Assembly: GCF_013294025.1 (NCBI RefSeq)
Contig: NZ_JABSNL010000008.1
Location: 119,557 to 183,556, forward strand
Direction of reading: 5' to 3'
Origin: Flavobacterium aeripolare
GTDB taxonomy: Bacteria; Bacteroidota; Bacteroidia; Flavobacteriales; Flavobacteriaceae
DNA length: 64,000 nucleotides
Shown here: piece after piece, positions 1 to 8,389 of the stretch
Layout: every line of letters starts with the position of its first letter
Position numbering within the stretch: the stretch's first letter is position 1
The notes under the pieces: model-generated
What the model was told of the DNA's origin: nothing
Databases searched by the model: none
The model's input: only the letters and a program-made list of their open reading frames with translations
Program-made: the position numbers and the translations under genes

Positions 1-21
1 CAATATTATCAAGAAAAATTT

Positions 22-870
22 ACCGCAAATTCGCAGATTATGTAAAACCTTAATTTGTGAATCTGCGGTTCTTTAATTTTTATACGCTAGAATAATTAAA
101 TCGCCTATTCGATACTAAAACAGTCAACCGCAAATTCGCAAATTATTTGTTGCTGTTTTTTATAGTGTTTTGTAGTGTTTTGTCAAGCATACTTATTTGG
201 AAGTAATCATCAATATTATCAAGAAAAATTTACCGCAAATTCGCAAATTATTTTCTTACCATTAAAAATCTGAGCTTCAACACTACCTTGATTACACTTT
301 CAGACAATAAAACACTTAACCCAAAACTAACTTAAATTTTAATTTGCGAATTTTCGGTCTCATACAATTTGATAAACAGCTTAAAAAAATTAACCGTAAA
401 TTCGCATATTATTTATTGCTTCATTTGTAGTTGTTTTTGAACATGCTTACTTCTACTTACTTACTATCATGAATAAAAAAATTTACCGCAAATTTACAAA
501 TTATGTAAAACCTTAATTTGTGAATCTGCGGTTCTTTAATTTTTATGCGCTATAATAATTAAATCGCCTGTTCGATACTAAAACAGTTAACCGCAAATTC
601 GCAGATTATGTAAAATCTTAATTTGTGAATCTGCGGTTCTTTAATTTTTGTGCGCTATAATAATTAAATCGTCGTTTCAATAGTAAATCAAGTAATATCA
701 AATTCGCAAATTATGTCAAACCTTAATTTGTGAATCTGCGGTTCTTTAATTTTTATGCGCTATAATAATTAAATCGTCTATTCTGTACTAAAACAAGTAA
801 CACCAAAAATCCAATTTATGTAAAACCTTAATTTGCGAATCTGCGGTTCTTTAATTTATATACTTTACGA
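22..870. repeat. Array of palindromic repeats with 105-bp period
   Basis: Seen directly: a left arm beginning ACCGCAAATTCGCA and a right arm ending GAATCTGCGGT form an imperfect hairpin of about 48 bp. Left arms start at 22, 127 and 232, then at 485, 590, 695 and 800, exactly 105 bp apart within each block; a degenerate copy starts at 393. Right arms end at 69, 532, 637, 742 and 847. In the second block the sequence between hairpins (a 'TTTAATTTTTATGCGCTATAA'-like stretch) is also conserved, so these are tandem units and not a CRISPR. The units at 127 and 232 have lost the right arm. No gene is visible in 1-1112; the rest is AT-rich. Confidence 0.85.
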
Positions 871-1087
871 CAACCGCACCGTTCATTCGATAAGAATAAC
901 AATTTAGAATCTGATGCGAAAGTATCGCATTACGCTACGCTTTGTTATTCTAACGCGCTTTCTCACCATCTTTAAATCCTAAACAGGCCAATTAATCGAC
1001 TGAAATTGGCTGTTGGTTACAAAACTGATTTTCGCTAAAATGATCTTAAAATACAGATCTAGCATTTTTTTAAAAATTATAAATCGG

Positions 1088-1095
1088 TATCTTTG
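1088..1095 (+). promoter_or_regulatory. Bacteroidota -7 element (TATCTTTG)
   Basis: It matches TAnnTTTG and ends 18 bp before the ATG at 1113. No clear -33 TTG is seen at the usual distance. Confidence 0.4.
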
Positions 1096-1112
1096 AAAAT
1101 ATCCTTACACAA

Positions 1113-1700
1113 ATGAAAAACGCTTTACTAGAAAAAGCATTTGAGCAAATAGACGCAGCAAATGCACAAGATCCCACTATTGAATTATACCAAAACGTTT
1201 CTTTCCCGAAAGAACTTCTGTACTCTGATCGTATGTACGGTCAGTTATTAAAATTTGAGGCAGATGCAACAGAGGAAATAAAAATAGCGTGCAAAGCGCA
1301 ACACATTTGTCGATGGAAGATTGCTCGTGATAGTTATCCGCTGGATCGTGTGGGCTATTTAAAATGGCGCGAAGAATTAAAAAAATTCCACGCAAATACG
1401 ACTGCAAATATTTTAGAAAGTGTAGGGTATGACGCTACATTTATTGACAGAGTGCGTTTTTTAATCGAAAAAAAGCAACTCAAGAAGGATTCAGGAACAC
1501 AACTATTGGAAGATGTAATTTGCCTCGTTTTTCTGGAATTTTATTTAGATGACTTTGTGCAAAAACACGACCGTGAAAAAATGAAAAATATCATCTTGAA
1601 AACCTGGAATAAAATGTCTGACAAAGGTCATCAATATGCGCTTACGCTACCTTATTCTGTCCCAAATTTGGAATTAATAAAAGAAGCAATAGGCGCATAA
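1113..1700 (+). CDS. DUF4202 family protein
   Basis: A 195-residue protein of unknown function that matches DUF4202 as I remember it: AANAQDP (15-21), KELLYSDRM (33-41), AQHICRW (62-68), YPLDRVGYLKWR (75-86) and LEDVICLVFLE (132-142). The conserved His in AQHI and the Asp in the LED helix recall an all-helical HD-type hydrolase fold, but that is inference and no reaction can be assigned. There is no signal peptide or membrane segment, so it is probably cytoplasmic. The ATG start is supported by a -7 element 18 bp upstream. It stands alone between the palindromic array and two HAD genes. Confidence 0.8.
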   Translation: MKNALLEKAFEQIDAANAQDPTIELYQNVSFPKELLYSDRMYGQLLKFEADATEEIKIACKAQHICRWKIARDSYPLDRVGYLKWREELKKFHANTTANILESVGYDATFIDRVRFLIEKKQLKKDSGTQLLEDVICLVFLEFYLDDFVQKHDREKMKNIILKTWNKMSDKGHQYALTLPYSVPNLELIKEAIGA

Positions 1701-1824
1701 AATCGCAACACATTCTAGCTTAATTCCATTATTTGCAAGTGAAAGAAAGTATTTTTTGCAGCATTTCTATTTTCGAATAAGACACTTAAGTAAATAATGC
1801 GGTTATAATAATTAAAAAGATACA

Positions 1825-2472
1825 ATGAAATACAAAGCACTAATTTTTGATCTTGATGGAACCTTAGTAAATTCGCTTGAAGACATTGCCGATGCGATGA
1901 ACAAGGTACTTGAAGACAATCACTACCCTACTCATGATTATAGTGCTTACAACCTTTTTATAGGTCATGGACTCCTTAGTTTAGTAGAGAAAGCATTGCC
2001 GGAAAGCAAAAAAACAACGACAGAAATTACGCGTTGCTTTAACGATTTTATGGATTTTTACACCGCTAATTGCGTGCAAAAAACTAATGTTTACCCGCAA
2101 GTTTTTGAATTACTTGATGTCTTAAAAAGCAAAAACATTCCCATTGCCATTCTGTCTAATAAAGCAGATGCATTGACTAAAAAAATTGTCGCAACACTTT
2201 TTCCTGACTATTTTAAAATTGTACAAGGGTTAACCACTGAGGCACTTAAAAAGCCCAATCCATCAGCGGCAATAGCTATTAGTGAGACCTGGAAAATTCC
2301 GAGTTCCCAAATTATATATGTTGGTGATAGTGGTGTCGACATGCAAACAGCCACAAATGCAAAAATGTATGCCGTAGGGGTTTCTTGGGGCTTTAGAACG
2401 GTAGAAGAATTGCAAGAAAATGGAGCCAGTCAAATAATCAAATCTCCAATAGAACTGCTAGAATTGGTGTAA
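1825..2472 (+). CDS. HAD-family phosphatase, phosphoglycolate phosphatase-like
   Basis: A 215-residue cytoplasmic HAD hydrolase, subfamily IA. Motif I is DLDGTLVNS with nucleophile D9 and acid/base D11; motif II is S111 (LSNK); motif III is the Lys near 142-143 (KKPNP); motif IV is GDSGVDM (167-173). The helical cap lies between residues 15 and 95. This layout fits phosphoglycolate phosphatase (Gph), which removes 2-phosphoglycolate formed during DNA repair, but other small phosphoesters are possible. It is followed after 25 bp by a second HAD gene on the same strand, so the two may be co-transcribed. Confidence 0.85.
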   Translation: MKYKALIFDLDGTLVNSLEDIADAMNKVLEDNHYPTHDYSAYNLFIGHGLLSLVEKALPESKKTTTEITRCFNDFMDFYTANCVQKTNVYPQVFELLDVLKSKNIPIAILSNKADALTKKIVATLFPDYFKIVQGLTTEALKKPNPSAAIAISETWKIPSSQIIYVGDSGVDMQTATNAKMYAVGVSWGFRTVEELQENGASQIIKSPIELLELV

Positions 2473-2497
2473 CACAGGAACCTCAACAGCTTTAATT

Positions 2498-3133
2498 ATG
2501 AAATACAAATGCATACTTTTTGATTGCGACGGCGTACTGGTCGATAGTGAAAAAATTTCGATCAATACTTTAGTGCAAATGGCAAATGAATTAGGCATAC
2601 CCCTGAAAGAGCAAGAGGCTATGTCCCAATTTTTAGGAAAATCTTTAGAATTCTGTTTTGATTATATCGATACCCTAACAGCTATAAACCTACCCGAGAG
2701 CTTCGAATCTGATTTTAGAGATCGTTCCTTTGCGGCTTTTAAAACCGATTTAAAAGCAGTTGACGGTGTACCTCAATTACTTGAACAAATAAAAATCCCT
2801 ATCTGTGTGGCTTCTAACGGACCTGCAGATAAAATTAAACTGAACTTACAAACTACAAATTTATTACATCACTTTGACGGCAACATTTTTAGCGCTTACG
2901 ATATTGATAGTTGGAAACCAGACCCTAAGCTGTACTTACATGCCGCAAAGACAATGGATTTTTCAGCTTCAGATTGTGTGGTAATCGAAGATAGCCCTGT
3001 AGGTGTTCAAGCTGCAATTGCTGGTGGATTTGATGTTTATGCATATGCAGCTCATGGTTCTGAGCATATTTTTGAGTCATTTTCCATACCTATTTTTACC
3101 CATATGAACGCGCTTTATGATTTATTACAATAA
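2498..3133 (+). CDS. HAD-family hydrolase, beta-phosphoglucomutase-like
   Basis: A 211-residue HAD IA protein with FDCDGVLVDSE (nucleophile D9, acid/base D11), S106 in VASNGP, K140 in the KPDPKLY motif and EDSPVG (164-169). The DGVLVDSE/EDSPVGVQAA signature is typical of the group containing beta-phosphoglucomutase, YniC/YfbT sugar-phosphate phosphatases and related enzymes. The substrate cannot be read from sequence. It is probably the second gene of a pair with the HAD gene 25 bp upstream. Confidence 0.85.
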   Translation: MKYKCILFDCDGVLVDSEKISINTLVQMANELGIPLKEQEAMSQFLGKSLEFCFDYIDTLTAINLPESFESDFRDRSFAAFKTDLKAVDGVPQLLEQIKIPICVASNGPADKIKLNLQTTNLLHHFDGNIFSAYDIDSWKPDPKLYLHAAKTMDFSASDCVVIEDSPVGVQAAIAGGFDVYAYAAHGSEHIFESFSIPIFTHMNALYDLLQ

Positions 3134-3192
3134 GGTGTTTTAATACATTTGGTTAATTAGATTGCCATTCGAAAAAACAATAGCTTTTAAGA

Positions 3193-3300
3193 TTAGTCTA
3201 TTGTATAGCCTCCACCAACATTATTTCTTTTATAAACTAATTGCACTGAAATAGCAAAACCATCTAGATTATTAAAATAACAAGACCAACTTGCTAACTT
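3193..3300 (-). pseudogene. Coding remnant (C-terminal fragment, no start)
   Basis: In this otherwise gene-free gap the minus strand reads an open frame of 35 codons ending in TAA at 3193-3195. The translation is protein-like: a run SWSCYFNNLDGFAISVQ, then LVYKRNN and VGGGYTID before the stop. An in-frame stop at 3301-3303 directly precedes it and there is no start codon, so it looks like the decayed 3' end of a lost gene. I do not recognise the family. Chance cannot be excluded for so short a frame. Confidence 0.35.
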
Positions 3301-3353
3301 TTAAAATCTAAATGGTTTTAAAGACTATTCGCGTAAAGCGAAAGCAATATATT

Positions 3354-4658
3354 TTACCTCAACTGCGTCGTATCTACTCTTGAAGGCGTGTCTTGACCGC
3401 TAATAATTGATGACGAGCTAATCGCAATCGCCTTAATAATTTCGGTCATGTTGTTCATGTCTAACGTGCCTATTTCGTCACTAGCCTGATGGTAATTTGC
3501 TTCACTATCCATCTTAGAAGTCGAGATAGTATGTGCAGGCACCCCTAGTCTTGCAAGCGTTGCATTATCTGATCTGTAAAATAATTGTTGGTCAGTGTAA
3601 GGATCTGGGTGAAATTGAAATTGCGATCCTTTTAAATTTTTCTGTAAAATTTCGCCCATGTTTGATTTTTCATATCCTGTTATGTAAGCAGAATTTTTCC
3701 CCCACTTAGACTCTGTACCTATCATCTCTAAATTAAACATTGCCATCACCTGCGCAGGGTCTAATTGTTTAGAAAAATACTGTGATCCATAACCACCAAT
3801 TTCTTCAGCTGTAAACGCAGTAAAAATTATCGAGCGTTCATTGTTATTCATTTTCTTGAAATACTCCGCAAGCATGATTACCGCCGTTGTTCCTGCCGCA
3901 TCATCATTAGCACCATTAAAAATAGTATCCTTTGAAGCCGTAGCTGGTCCTTCGTCATGAGATCCAATTCCTAGATGATCGTAATGTCCTGAGAAAATCA
4001 CGAATTCATTAGGTTTGCTTTTTCCTTTTAAAACACCCACAACATTGTTAAGTTTGTTTAATGACACCTTGTTTTGTACCTCAACGGTAAAATGTTTTGC
4101 TTCACTAGGTCCAAAAACAAAAACCACCGTATTTTTTCCTGGAGTCGTAGCCACCTGATTCATGTGACGCAAGTTTGCAATCGCTCTTTTAAAAGAATTA
4201 TCTACAAGAACTAATAAGTTTTTATCACTTTGATAGTACTCATAAAACTTAGGTCCAAAAGATTCTCCAGCTCGGATATTGACTACAGCAATGGGGCTAT
4301 CTTCTGTAAAGCTTGCTTCATTTTGATATGAAAAAGCAACCATCGCATCTTGCTCAATTGTTTTTCCGTCAATTTGAACATTCAAACTCTTCATTTTAGA
4401 TTCGGTCATTGCAAACTCTTGGCGAAAATCTTTAGCACCATTAAAAGTTTCTAAGCCTATCTTTTTAAATTGGTTTTCGAGGTAACCCGAAGCCTTATCT
4501 ATTCCCTTGCTAAAGGTAGCACGACCTTCCATATCATCAGCAGCAAGGATAGTTTCTACCTCGGTTACTTTTTTGACAGTGATAATTTTATCAATAGATT
4601 GCGCCTGAGATACCATCCCCGCACAAAGCATTAAACCACTTATAACAATTTTTTTCAT
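3354..4658 (-). CDS. Secreted M28-family metallopeptidase
   Basis: A 434-residue zinc peptidase of family M28 (aminopeptidase or glutamate carboxypeptidase-like). A signal peptide covers about residues 1-20 (ends SQAQS), so it is exported. Zinc-site residues are visible: H225 and D227 (SGHYDHLG), bridging D252 (NGANDDAAG), E285/E286 (TAEEIGGYG), E311 (NLEMIG) and H390 (NYHQASDE). Position 311 is Glu where many M28 aminopeptidases have Asp. A PA-like insert probably lies near residues 95-200. It is transcribed alone, converging on the HAD genes; the next gene upstream on its strand is hamB after a 517-bp gap. Confidence 0.9.
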   Translation of the reverse strand: MKKIVISGLMLCAGMVSQAQSIDKIITVKKVTEVETILAADDMEGRATFSKGIDKASGYLENQFKKIGLETFNGAKDFRQEFAMTESKMKSLNVQIDGKTIEQDAMVAFSYQNEASFTEDSPIAVVNIRAGESFGPKFYEYYQSDKNLLVLVDNSFKRAIANLRHMNQVATTPGKNTVVFVFGPSEAKHFTVEVQNKVSLNKLNNVVGVLKGKSKPNEFVIFSGHYDHLGIGSHDEGPATASKDTIFNGANDDAAGTTAVIMLAEYFKKMNNNERSIIFTAFTAEEIGGYGSQYFSKQLDPAQVMAMFNLEMIGTESKWGKNSAYITGYEKSNMGEILQKNLKGSQFQFHPDPYTDQQLFYRSDNATLARLGVPAHTISTSKMDSEANYHQASDEIGTLDMNNMTEIIKAIAISSSSIISGQDTPSRVDTTQLR

Positions 4659-5175
4659 AGCTGTATTTTTATTTGTAGTAATCGTTTTGTTATAAGAGTG
4701 TATTTATCGAAATCTGTTACAGTGAAATTAATAAAATAACCAACATATATTCGTCACTATTAATTCCATTTCAATAATAGTATTTGCTGCTACATCTTAA
4801 TTTAGGAGCACGATAACCGTCATTTTCAAGAACTCCCCTCCTGCTGTCCGCTGTATCTCTTCACTACGTTACGAGGATGCCGCTCCCATCAGGGCTATTA
4901 TTTACGAGTAATTTTCATGACAGTATTATAATTGTTAACGCCATAAAGCAAATTTATATATCTACAGCAAATAGTATACTTTAACTCGAAACGGTTTGTG
5001 AAGGATTTTATGAGGTAGATTAGTTGCTAGATATATCTTTAGATTGTTGATAAATCATACACGCAAGGCTTTACATATATAACACATTGTGACATTAGGG
5101 TGAAGTGAGGGAGTGCCACTAACGCATAATATAGTAAAGAACTTGTGGTAATAAGGACCAGCTATCTGTGCCTTA
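4659..5175. other. 517-bp gap without a gene
   Basis: It contains the promoter side of the M28 gene, a conserved GC-richer element (4831-4897, listed separately) and, near 5120-5129, the 10-mer TAACGCATAA that recurs in reverse complement before the DUF3644 gene. No convincing coding frame is seen; short frames here have no recognisable protein character. Confidence 0.6.
4831..4897 (-). ncRNA. Flavo-1-like RNA element
   Basis: Read on the minus strand it contains AGCCCTGATGGGAGCGGCAT, then a variable GTAACGTAGTGAAGA section, then GATACAGCGGACAGCAGGA. These two conserved halves flanking a variable middle match my memory of the Flavo-1 motif (Rfam), a structured element common in flavobacterial intergenic regions with unknown function. 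It is much richer in GC than its surroundings. The assignment comes from memory without a covariance search. Confidence 0.55.
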
Positions 5176-7626
5176 TTATATAATGTATTTATTAACTTCA
5201 AATTTAAATAGTTCCGATTGCGACGACATAAATTTTTTAAATAAATCATTTGAGAATAAATTACCATTACCGTCAAACTGTATATTCTGCATTTGGTCAT
5301 TATCTTTCAAGACTCTAGCAATATTAGGATTTAAACCAATCCTTGTTAAATTTATAAGTTCAATATCAGAACTGCCATAAATTGCTAAGTGGTATGTCTT
5401 TTCAGTTATCAATTTAAATTCATACAAAAAAATGATAAGCTTCTTAATTTTAAAACTGACGAAATCATCCTCAATTTTAATCTTTATTAAACTAATGTTT
5501 GCTAATTCCTTCCGTGTTTTGTTCTTTAAGTTGATATAAACCTTTTGTTGATATTCTCTGTTCATATATATAACTGAATCTCTAACAACCTCACCAAATG
5601 CACCTCCAATAAATAGAAAAGTATCGTTTTTGTCATTCGCTTTTTGAATAAAATACTCTAAAGTATGTCTTATTTTATCTTTTATTCCTAAAAGCTGAAA
5701 AACATCAATGTAATATTGATAGTAACTCCTTGCTTGGGTATTACTCAAACGCTCAAGTTCATAGTCCTTAATTTCGGATTCTAGATTTTTGACAAACACT
5801 TCATAAATAGTTTGAATAATATTTTCTCTATCACTTATAGCTGATATATTTTTAATAATTAAAGGAATTACCCTTTCATAATCTTTATAAAAATCATCTA
5901 TGTTATTTTCGATAAAATTTTTTCTGATTGACTCCTCTAAATTTTTAGGAATAAAATTTAATAAATAATCAGTTGACACCTTAATCGTCTCATCTTTAAT
6001 TCTTCTAATTTCCATACTTGCTTTAGACAATCTTAAATTTTCAATATCATAATTCTCTAAAAGCGGATTTTTATTTTCATCTACAAAAGAATGTTCTCTT
6101 AATAATTTTATTTTATTAATCATTTTACCATTCGAGCCAGCAAACAGATCACTATCAATAAAATGTACATCTGAAATAATTTTCTCTAAAGAATCTTTAA
6201 AAACATAGTTTAATCTATTAACCCTACCAATTAAATTATTCAAGCCCTTAGCGTTTAATCCATAAGTTGAAGTAACAAAAAGGTTATCAATAGGAAAATT
6301 CATTCCTTCCAAAATAACTGAATTAGCAATTATATATTTCAAATCTGCACATCTTTTATAATTATATTCTAAATATTCTTTTAAAATATTAGGAAGTTTT
6401 CCATGTAAATAAATAACTCCATTAAGGATATATTGAACTAAATCAATGTCTGCAGAAACCTCGGTAGAAATCACATTTGAAATTTTTAATAAATTCCTAT
6501 TTTTGTCTAGTTTTACTAAACCTTTATTAATCTCATTTGCAATCTTTTCAACGTTTATTGGACGAAAATTGTATATAAAATTTTTTTCCTTTGATCTACT
6601 TACTATATATTCCTGAAGTCCATAACCTTCACCTATATGATACATATCATCCGTGAATCTATTATAGTTCGAAAGCCTACCTAAATTATCTACAAACAAT
6701 ACTTCGTAAGTCTTTAAGTTGTGATTAATTGTACTCGCAAATATTTGACCTTCAGAGGTATTTTTAATTTTTAAATTAGAACTATCAAATATTAATGGTG
6801 ATAGATATAAAAGTCTTTGATTATTATTATGCTTATGATTGAGCATTATTAATCTAGATAATATTAGATTTCTGCTATCATTATTTAGTAAATTATGAGC
6901 CTCGTCTATAAATAACATGTCAAACGAAACTTTATTTTTATTAATTAATCTAATAGCTCGCTCTTGTGTAAAAATCCCAATAAATCTTTCTTCTTGATTA
7001 AACATTTCATCATGGAGAATTAATTTATAGTTTAAATTAAGCTTCCTAATATCATTGTAGGTCTGTATTAACAATGATTTTGTAGGAACAATGATTGCTA
7101 TTCTATTAAAGTTATTCTGAATAATGACATCGCGAATTATAGAACTTTTTCCAAATGATGTTGGTGCGATGTAAGCAGTATCTTTGGACTTAATATTTTC
7201 AAAAACATCTTTTGATCTGTTAAACTGCTCAATTGTTTCAATATATGATTCTTTACTATAAATGCTTCGTATTTCTTTATTTATTAGAGCTTCATGTAAA
7301 TTAACTTCTTCAAGTAAATTATTTTTAATTAAATAATCTGAAATAGGATAAAATCCAATTTGTAGTGAAATATCATATAATGGTTTAAATTGCTTATGTA
7401 TAAAACTATATTTCAATATAATATAATATGCAATATTAAAAAAACCTTTCAATCTTTTGTCGTTATTATAATATCTAAAAAATATTATTGCCGAACTAAG
7501 TATATATTGAGACTCTTCATAATTCAATGAAATGTTTAAAACTAGCTTTTTAAAACATGAATTAAAGAAACTATTATTTTTTAGCGCTGATAATTGCCTC
7601 TTTTCTGCACTTGTAATCTTACTCAT
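5176..7626 (-). CDS. hamB: Hachiman-like helicase HamB
   Basis: An 816-residue superfamily 2 helicase. Walker A is APTSFGKSS (154-162), motif Ia PTKSLL (181-186), Walker B DEAH (241-244), motif III the unusual LYLSPL (274-279), YLHGKLP at 406-412, motif V NSVILEGMNFP (435-445) and motif VI NLIGRVNR (464-471). Residues 1-140 and about 490-816 are helical and of no domain I recognise. The start overlaps the end of the upstream DUF1837-like nuclease gene by 8 bp (ATGAGTAA), which indicates translational coupling. In Hachiman, HamB senses damaged or foreign DNA and restrains the HamA nuclease; I infer the same role here. Base composition is visibly more AT-rich than the neighbouring moa genes, which fits horizontal transfer. 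Confidence 0.8.
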   Translation of the reverse strand: MSKITSAEKRQLSALKNNSFFNSCFKKLVLNISLNYEESQYILSSAIIFFRYYNNDKRLKGFFNIAYYIILKYSFIHKQFKPLYDISLQIGFYPISDYLIKNNLLEEVNLHEALINKEIRSIYSKESYIETIEQFNRSKDVFENIKSKDTAYIAPTSFGKSSIIRDVIIQNNFNRIAIIVPTKSLLIQTYNDIRKLNLNYKLILHDEMFNQEERFIGIFTQERAIRLINKNKVSFDMLFIDEAHNLLNNDSRNLILSRLIMLNHKHNNNQRLLYLSPLIFDSSNLKIKNTSEGQIFASTINHNLKTYEVLFVDNLGRLSNYNRFTDDMYHIGEGYGLQEYIVSRSKEKNFIYNFRPINVEKIANEINKGLVKLDKNRNLLKISNVISTEVSADIDLVQYILNGVIYLHGKLPNILKEYLEYNYKRCADLKYIIANSVILEGMNFPIDNLFVTSTYGLNAKGLNNLIGRVNRLNYVFKDSLEKIISDVHFIDSDLFAGSNGKMINKIKLLREHSFVDENKNPLLENYDIENLRLSKASMEIRRIKDETIKVSTDYLLNFIPKNLEESIRKNFIENNIDDFYKDYERVIPLIIKNISAISDRENIIQTIYEVFVKNLESEIKDYELERLSNTQARSYYQYYIDVFQLLGIKDKIRHTLEYFIQKANDKNDTFLFIGGAFGEVVRDSVIYMNREYQQKVYINLKNKTRKELANISLIKIKIEDDFVSFKIKKLIIFLYEFKLITEKTYHLAIYGSSDIELINLTRIGLNPNIARVLKDNDQMQNIQFDGNGNLFSNDLFKKFMSSQSELFKFEVNKYII

Positions 7627-8389
7627 CTAAATAGTCAATAAAATATTTAATCGAACTTTTATTAATGCATATCACATTAATATTTTTGAATTTGTATTTT
7701 TTAGTTAGCAATTCAATTTTGAGTTTTAAATCACTATTCAATATTTTGGAATATTTACTTCCTAAATATAGAGTAGAACTCGGTATAATATTATAGGTCT
7801 CAATTTTACTGAATTTTTTCTGAACATAATCCTTCGAGAGTTTTTTCAATGTGTCTGAAATGCTAATATTATAATTAATACTTCTATGACAAGAATGATT
7901 ATAGGCATTTCTCCACGGATCATTTGTCGTGTTCGTACCTTCTATTTTTTTCTTCAGATCATTATAGGCTTCTCCAATATTTCCATTGTGTGAAGCTTTA
8001 GCGGTTGTTTCCAAAGAAGATTTACTTTCATAAATATAGTAATCATTATTTTTTAAATACAGCCCATCAAAGCCTTTTTTCATACCTTTTTCTTCAAGAT
8101 TTCTAAATAAAAAGTGTTGTTCATATTTATTTGCACGCAGATACAGATGACAAATGAATTCAGAAACAATACCAATTTTTTGTTCTGGTGTTTTTTTATT
8201 TATCAGATTTTTTAATTCAATTTTTGTTATTCTAATATCATCAGTGCTCTCTATCTCTTCATTGTCTCCGTTCCAAATGAAGTGGATATTACCTTCAATG
8301 TACTGTTTTAATCTATCAGAATATTCATCGATATTTAAACAATGTAAAGTTATATTTTCTGATAAATTTATTTTATATCTGCCGAACAT
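7619..8389 (-). CDS. hamA: Hachiman-like nuclease HamA (DUF1837)
   Basis: A 256-residue protein with a PD-(D/E)xK nuclease core: E77 in a helix (VSEFICHLYL), D108 in GFDG, and E121-S-K123 in YIYESKSS after a beta strand. Size, motif order and the downstream coupled helicase fit HamA/DUF1837, the DNA-degrading effector of Hachiman defence (related to E. coli AbpA). The catalytic triad appears intact, so the enzyme should be active. It is the first gene of a two-gene operon; a TATGTTTG -7-like element lies about 140 bp upstream (8526-8533, minus). No regulator, integrase or third gene accompanies the pair. A different helicase-nuclease system is the main alternative. Confidence 0.78.
   Translation of the reverse strand: MFGRYKINLSENITLHCLNIDEYSDRLKQYIEGNIHFIWNGDNEEIESTDDIRITKIELKNLINKKTPEQKIGIVSEFICHLYLRANKYEQHFLFRNLEEKGMKKGFDGLYLKNNDYYIYESKSSLETTAKASHNGNIGEAYNDLKKKIEGTNTTNDPWRNAYNHSCHRSINYNISISDTLKKLSKDYVQKKFSKIETYNIIPSSTLYLGSKYSKILNSDLKLKIELLTKKYKFKNINVICINKSSIKYFIDYLDE

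Noticed and set aside
22..870. CRISPR array
   Set aside because: The sequence between hairpins is conserved from unit to unit, the period is 105 bp and no cas gene is present.
5055..5300. 81-codon open frame overlapping the hamB 3' end
   Set aside because: It overlaps hamB out of frame and has no protein-like features.
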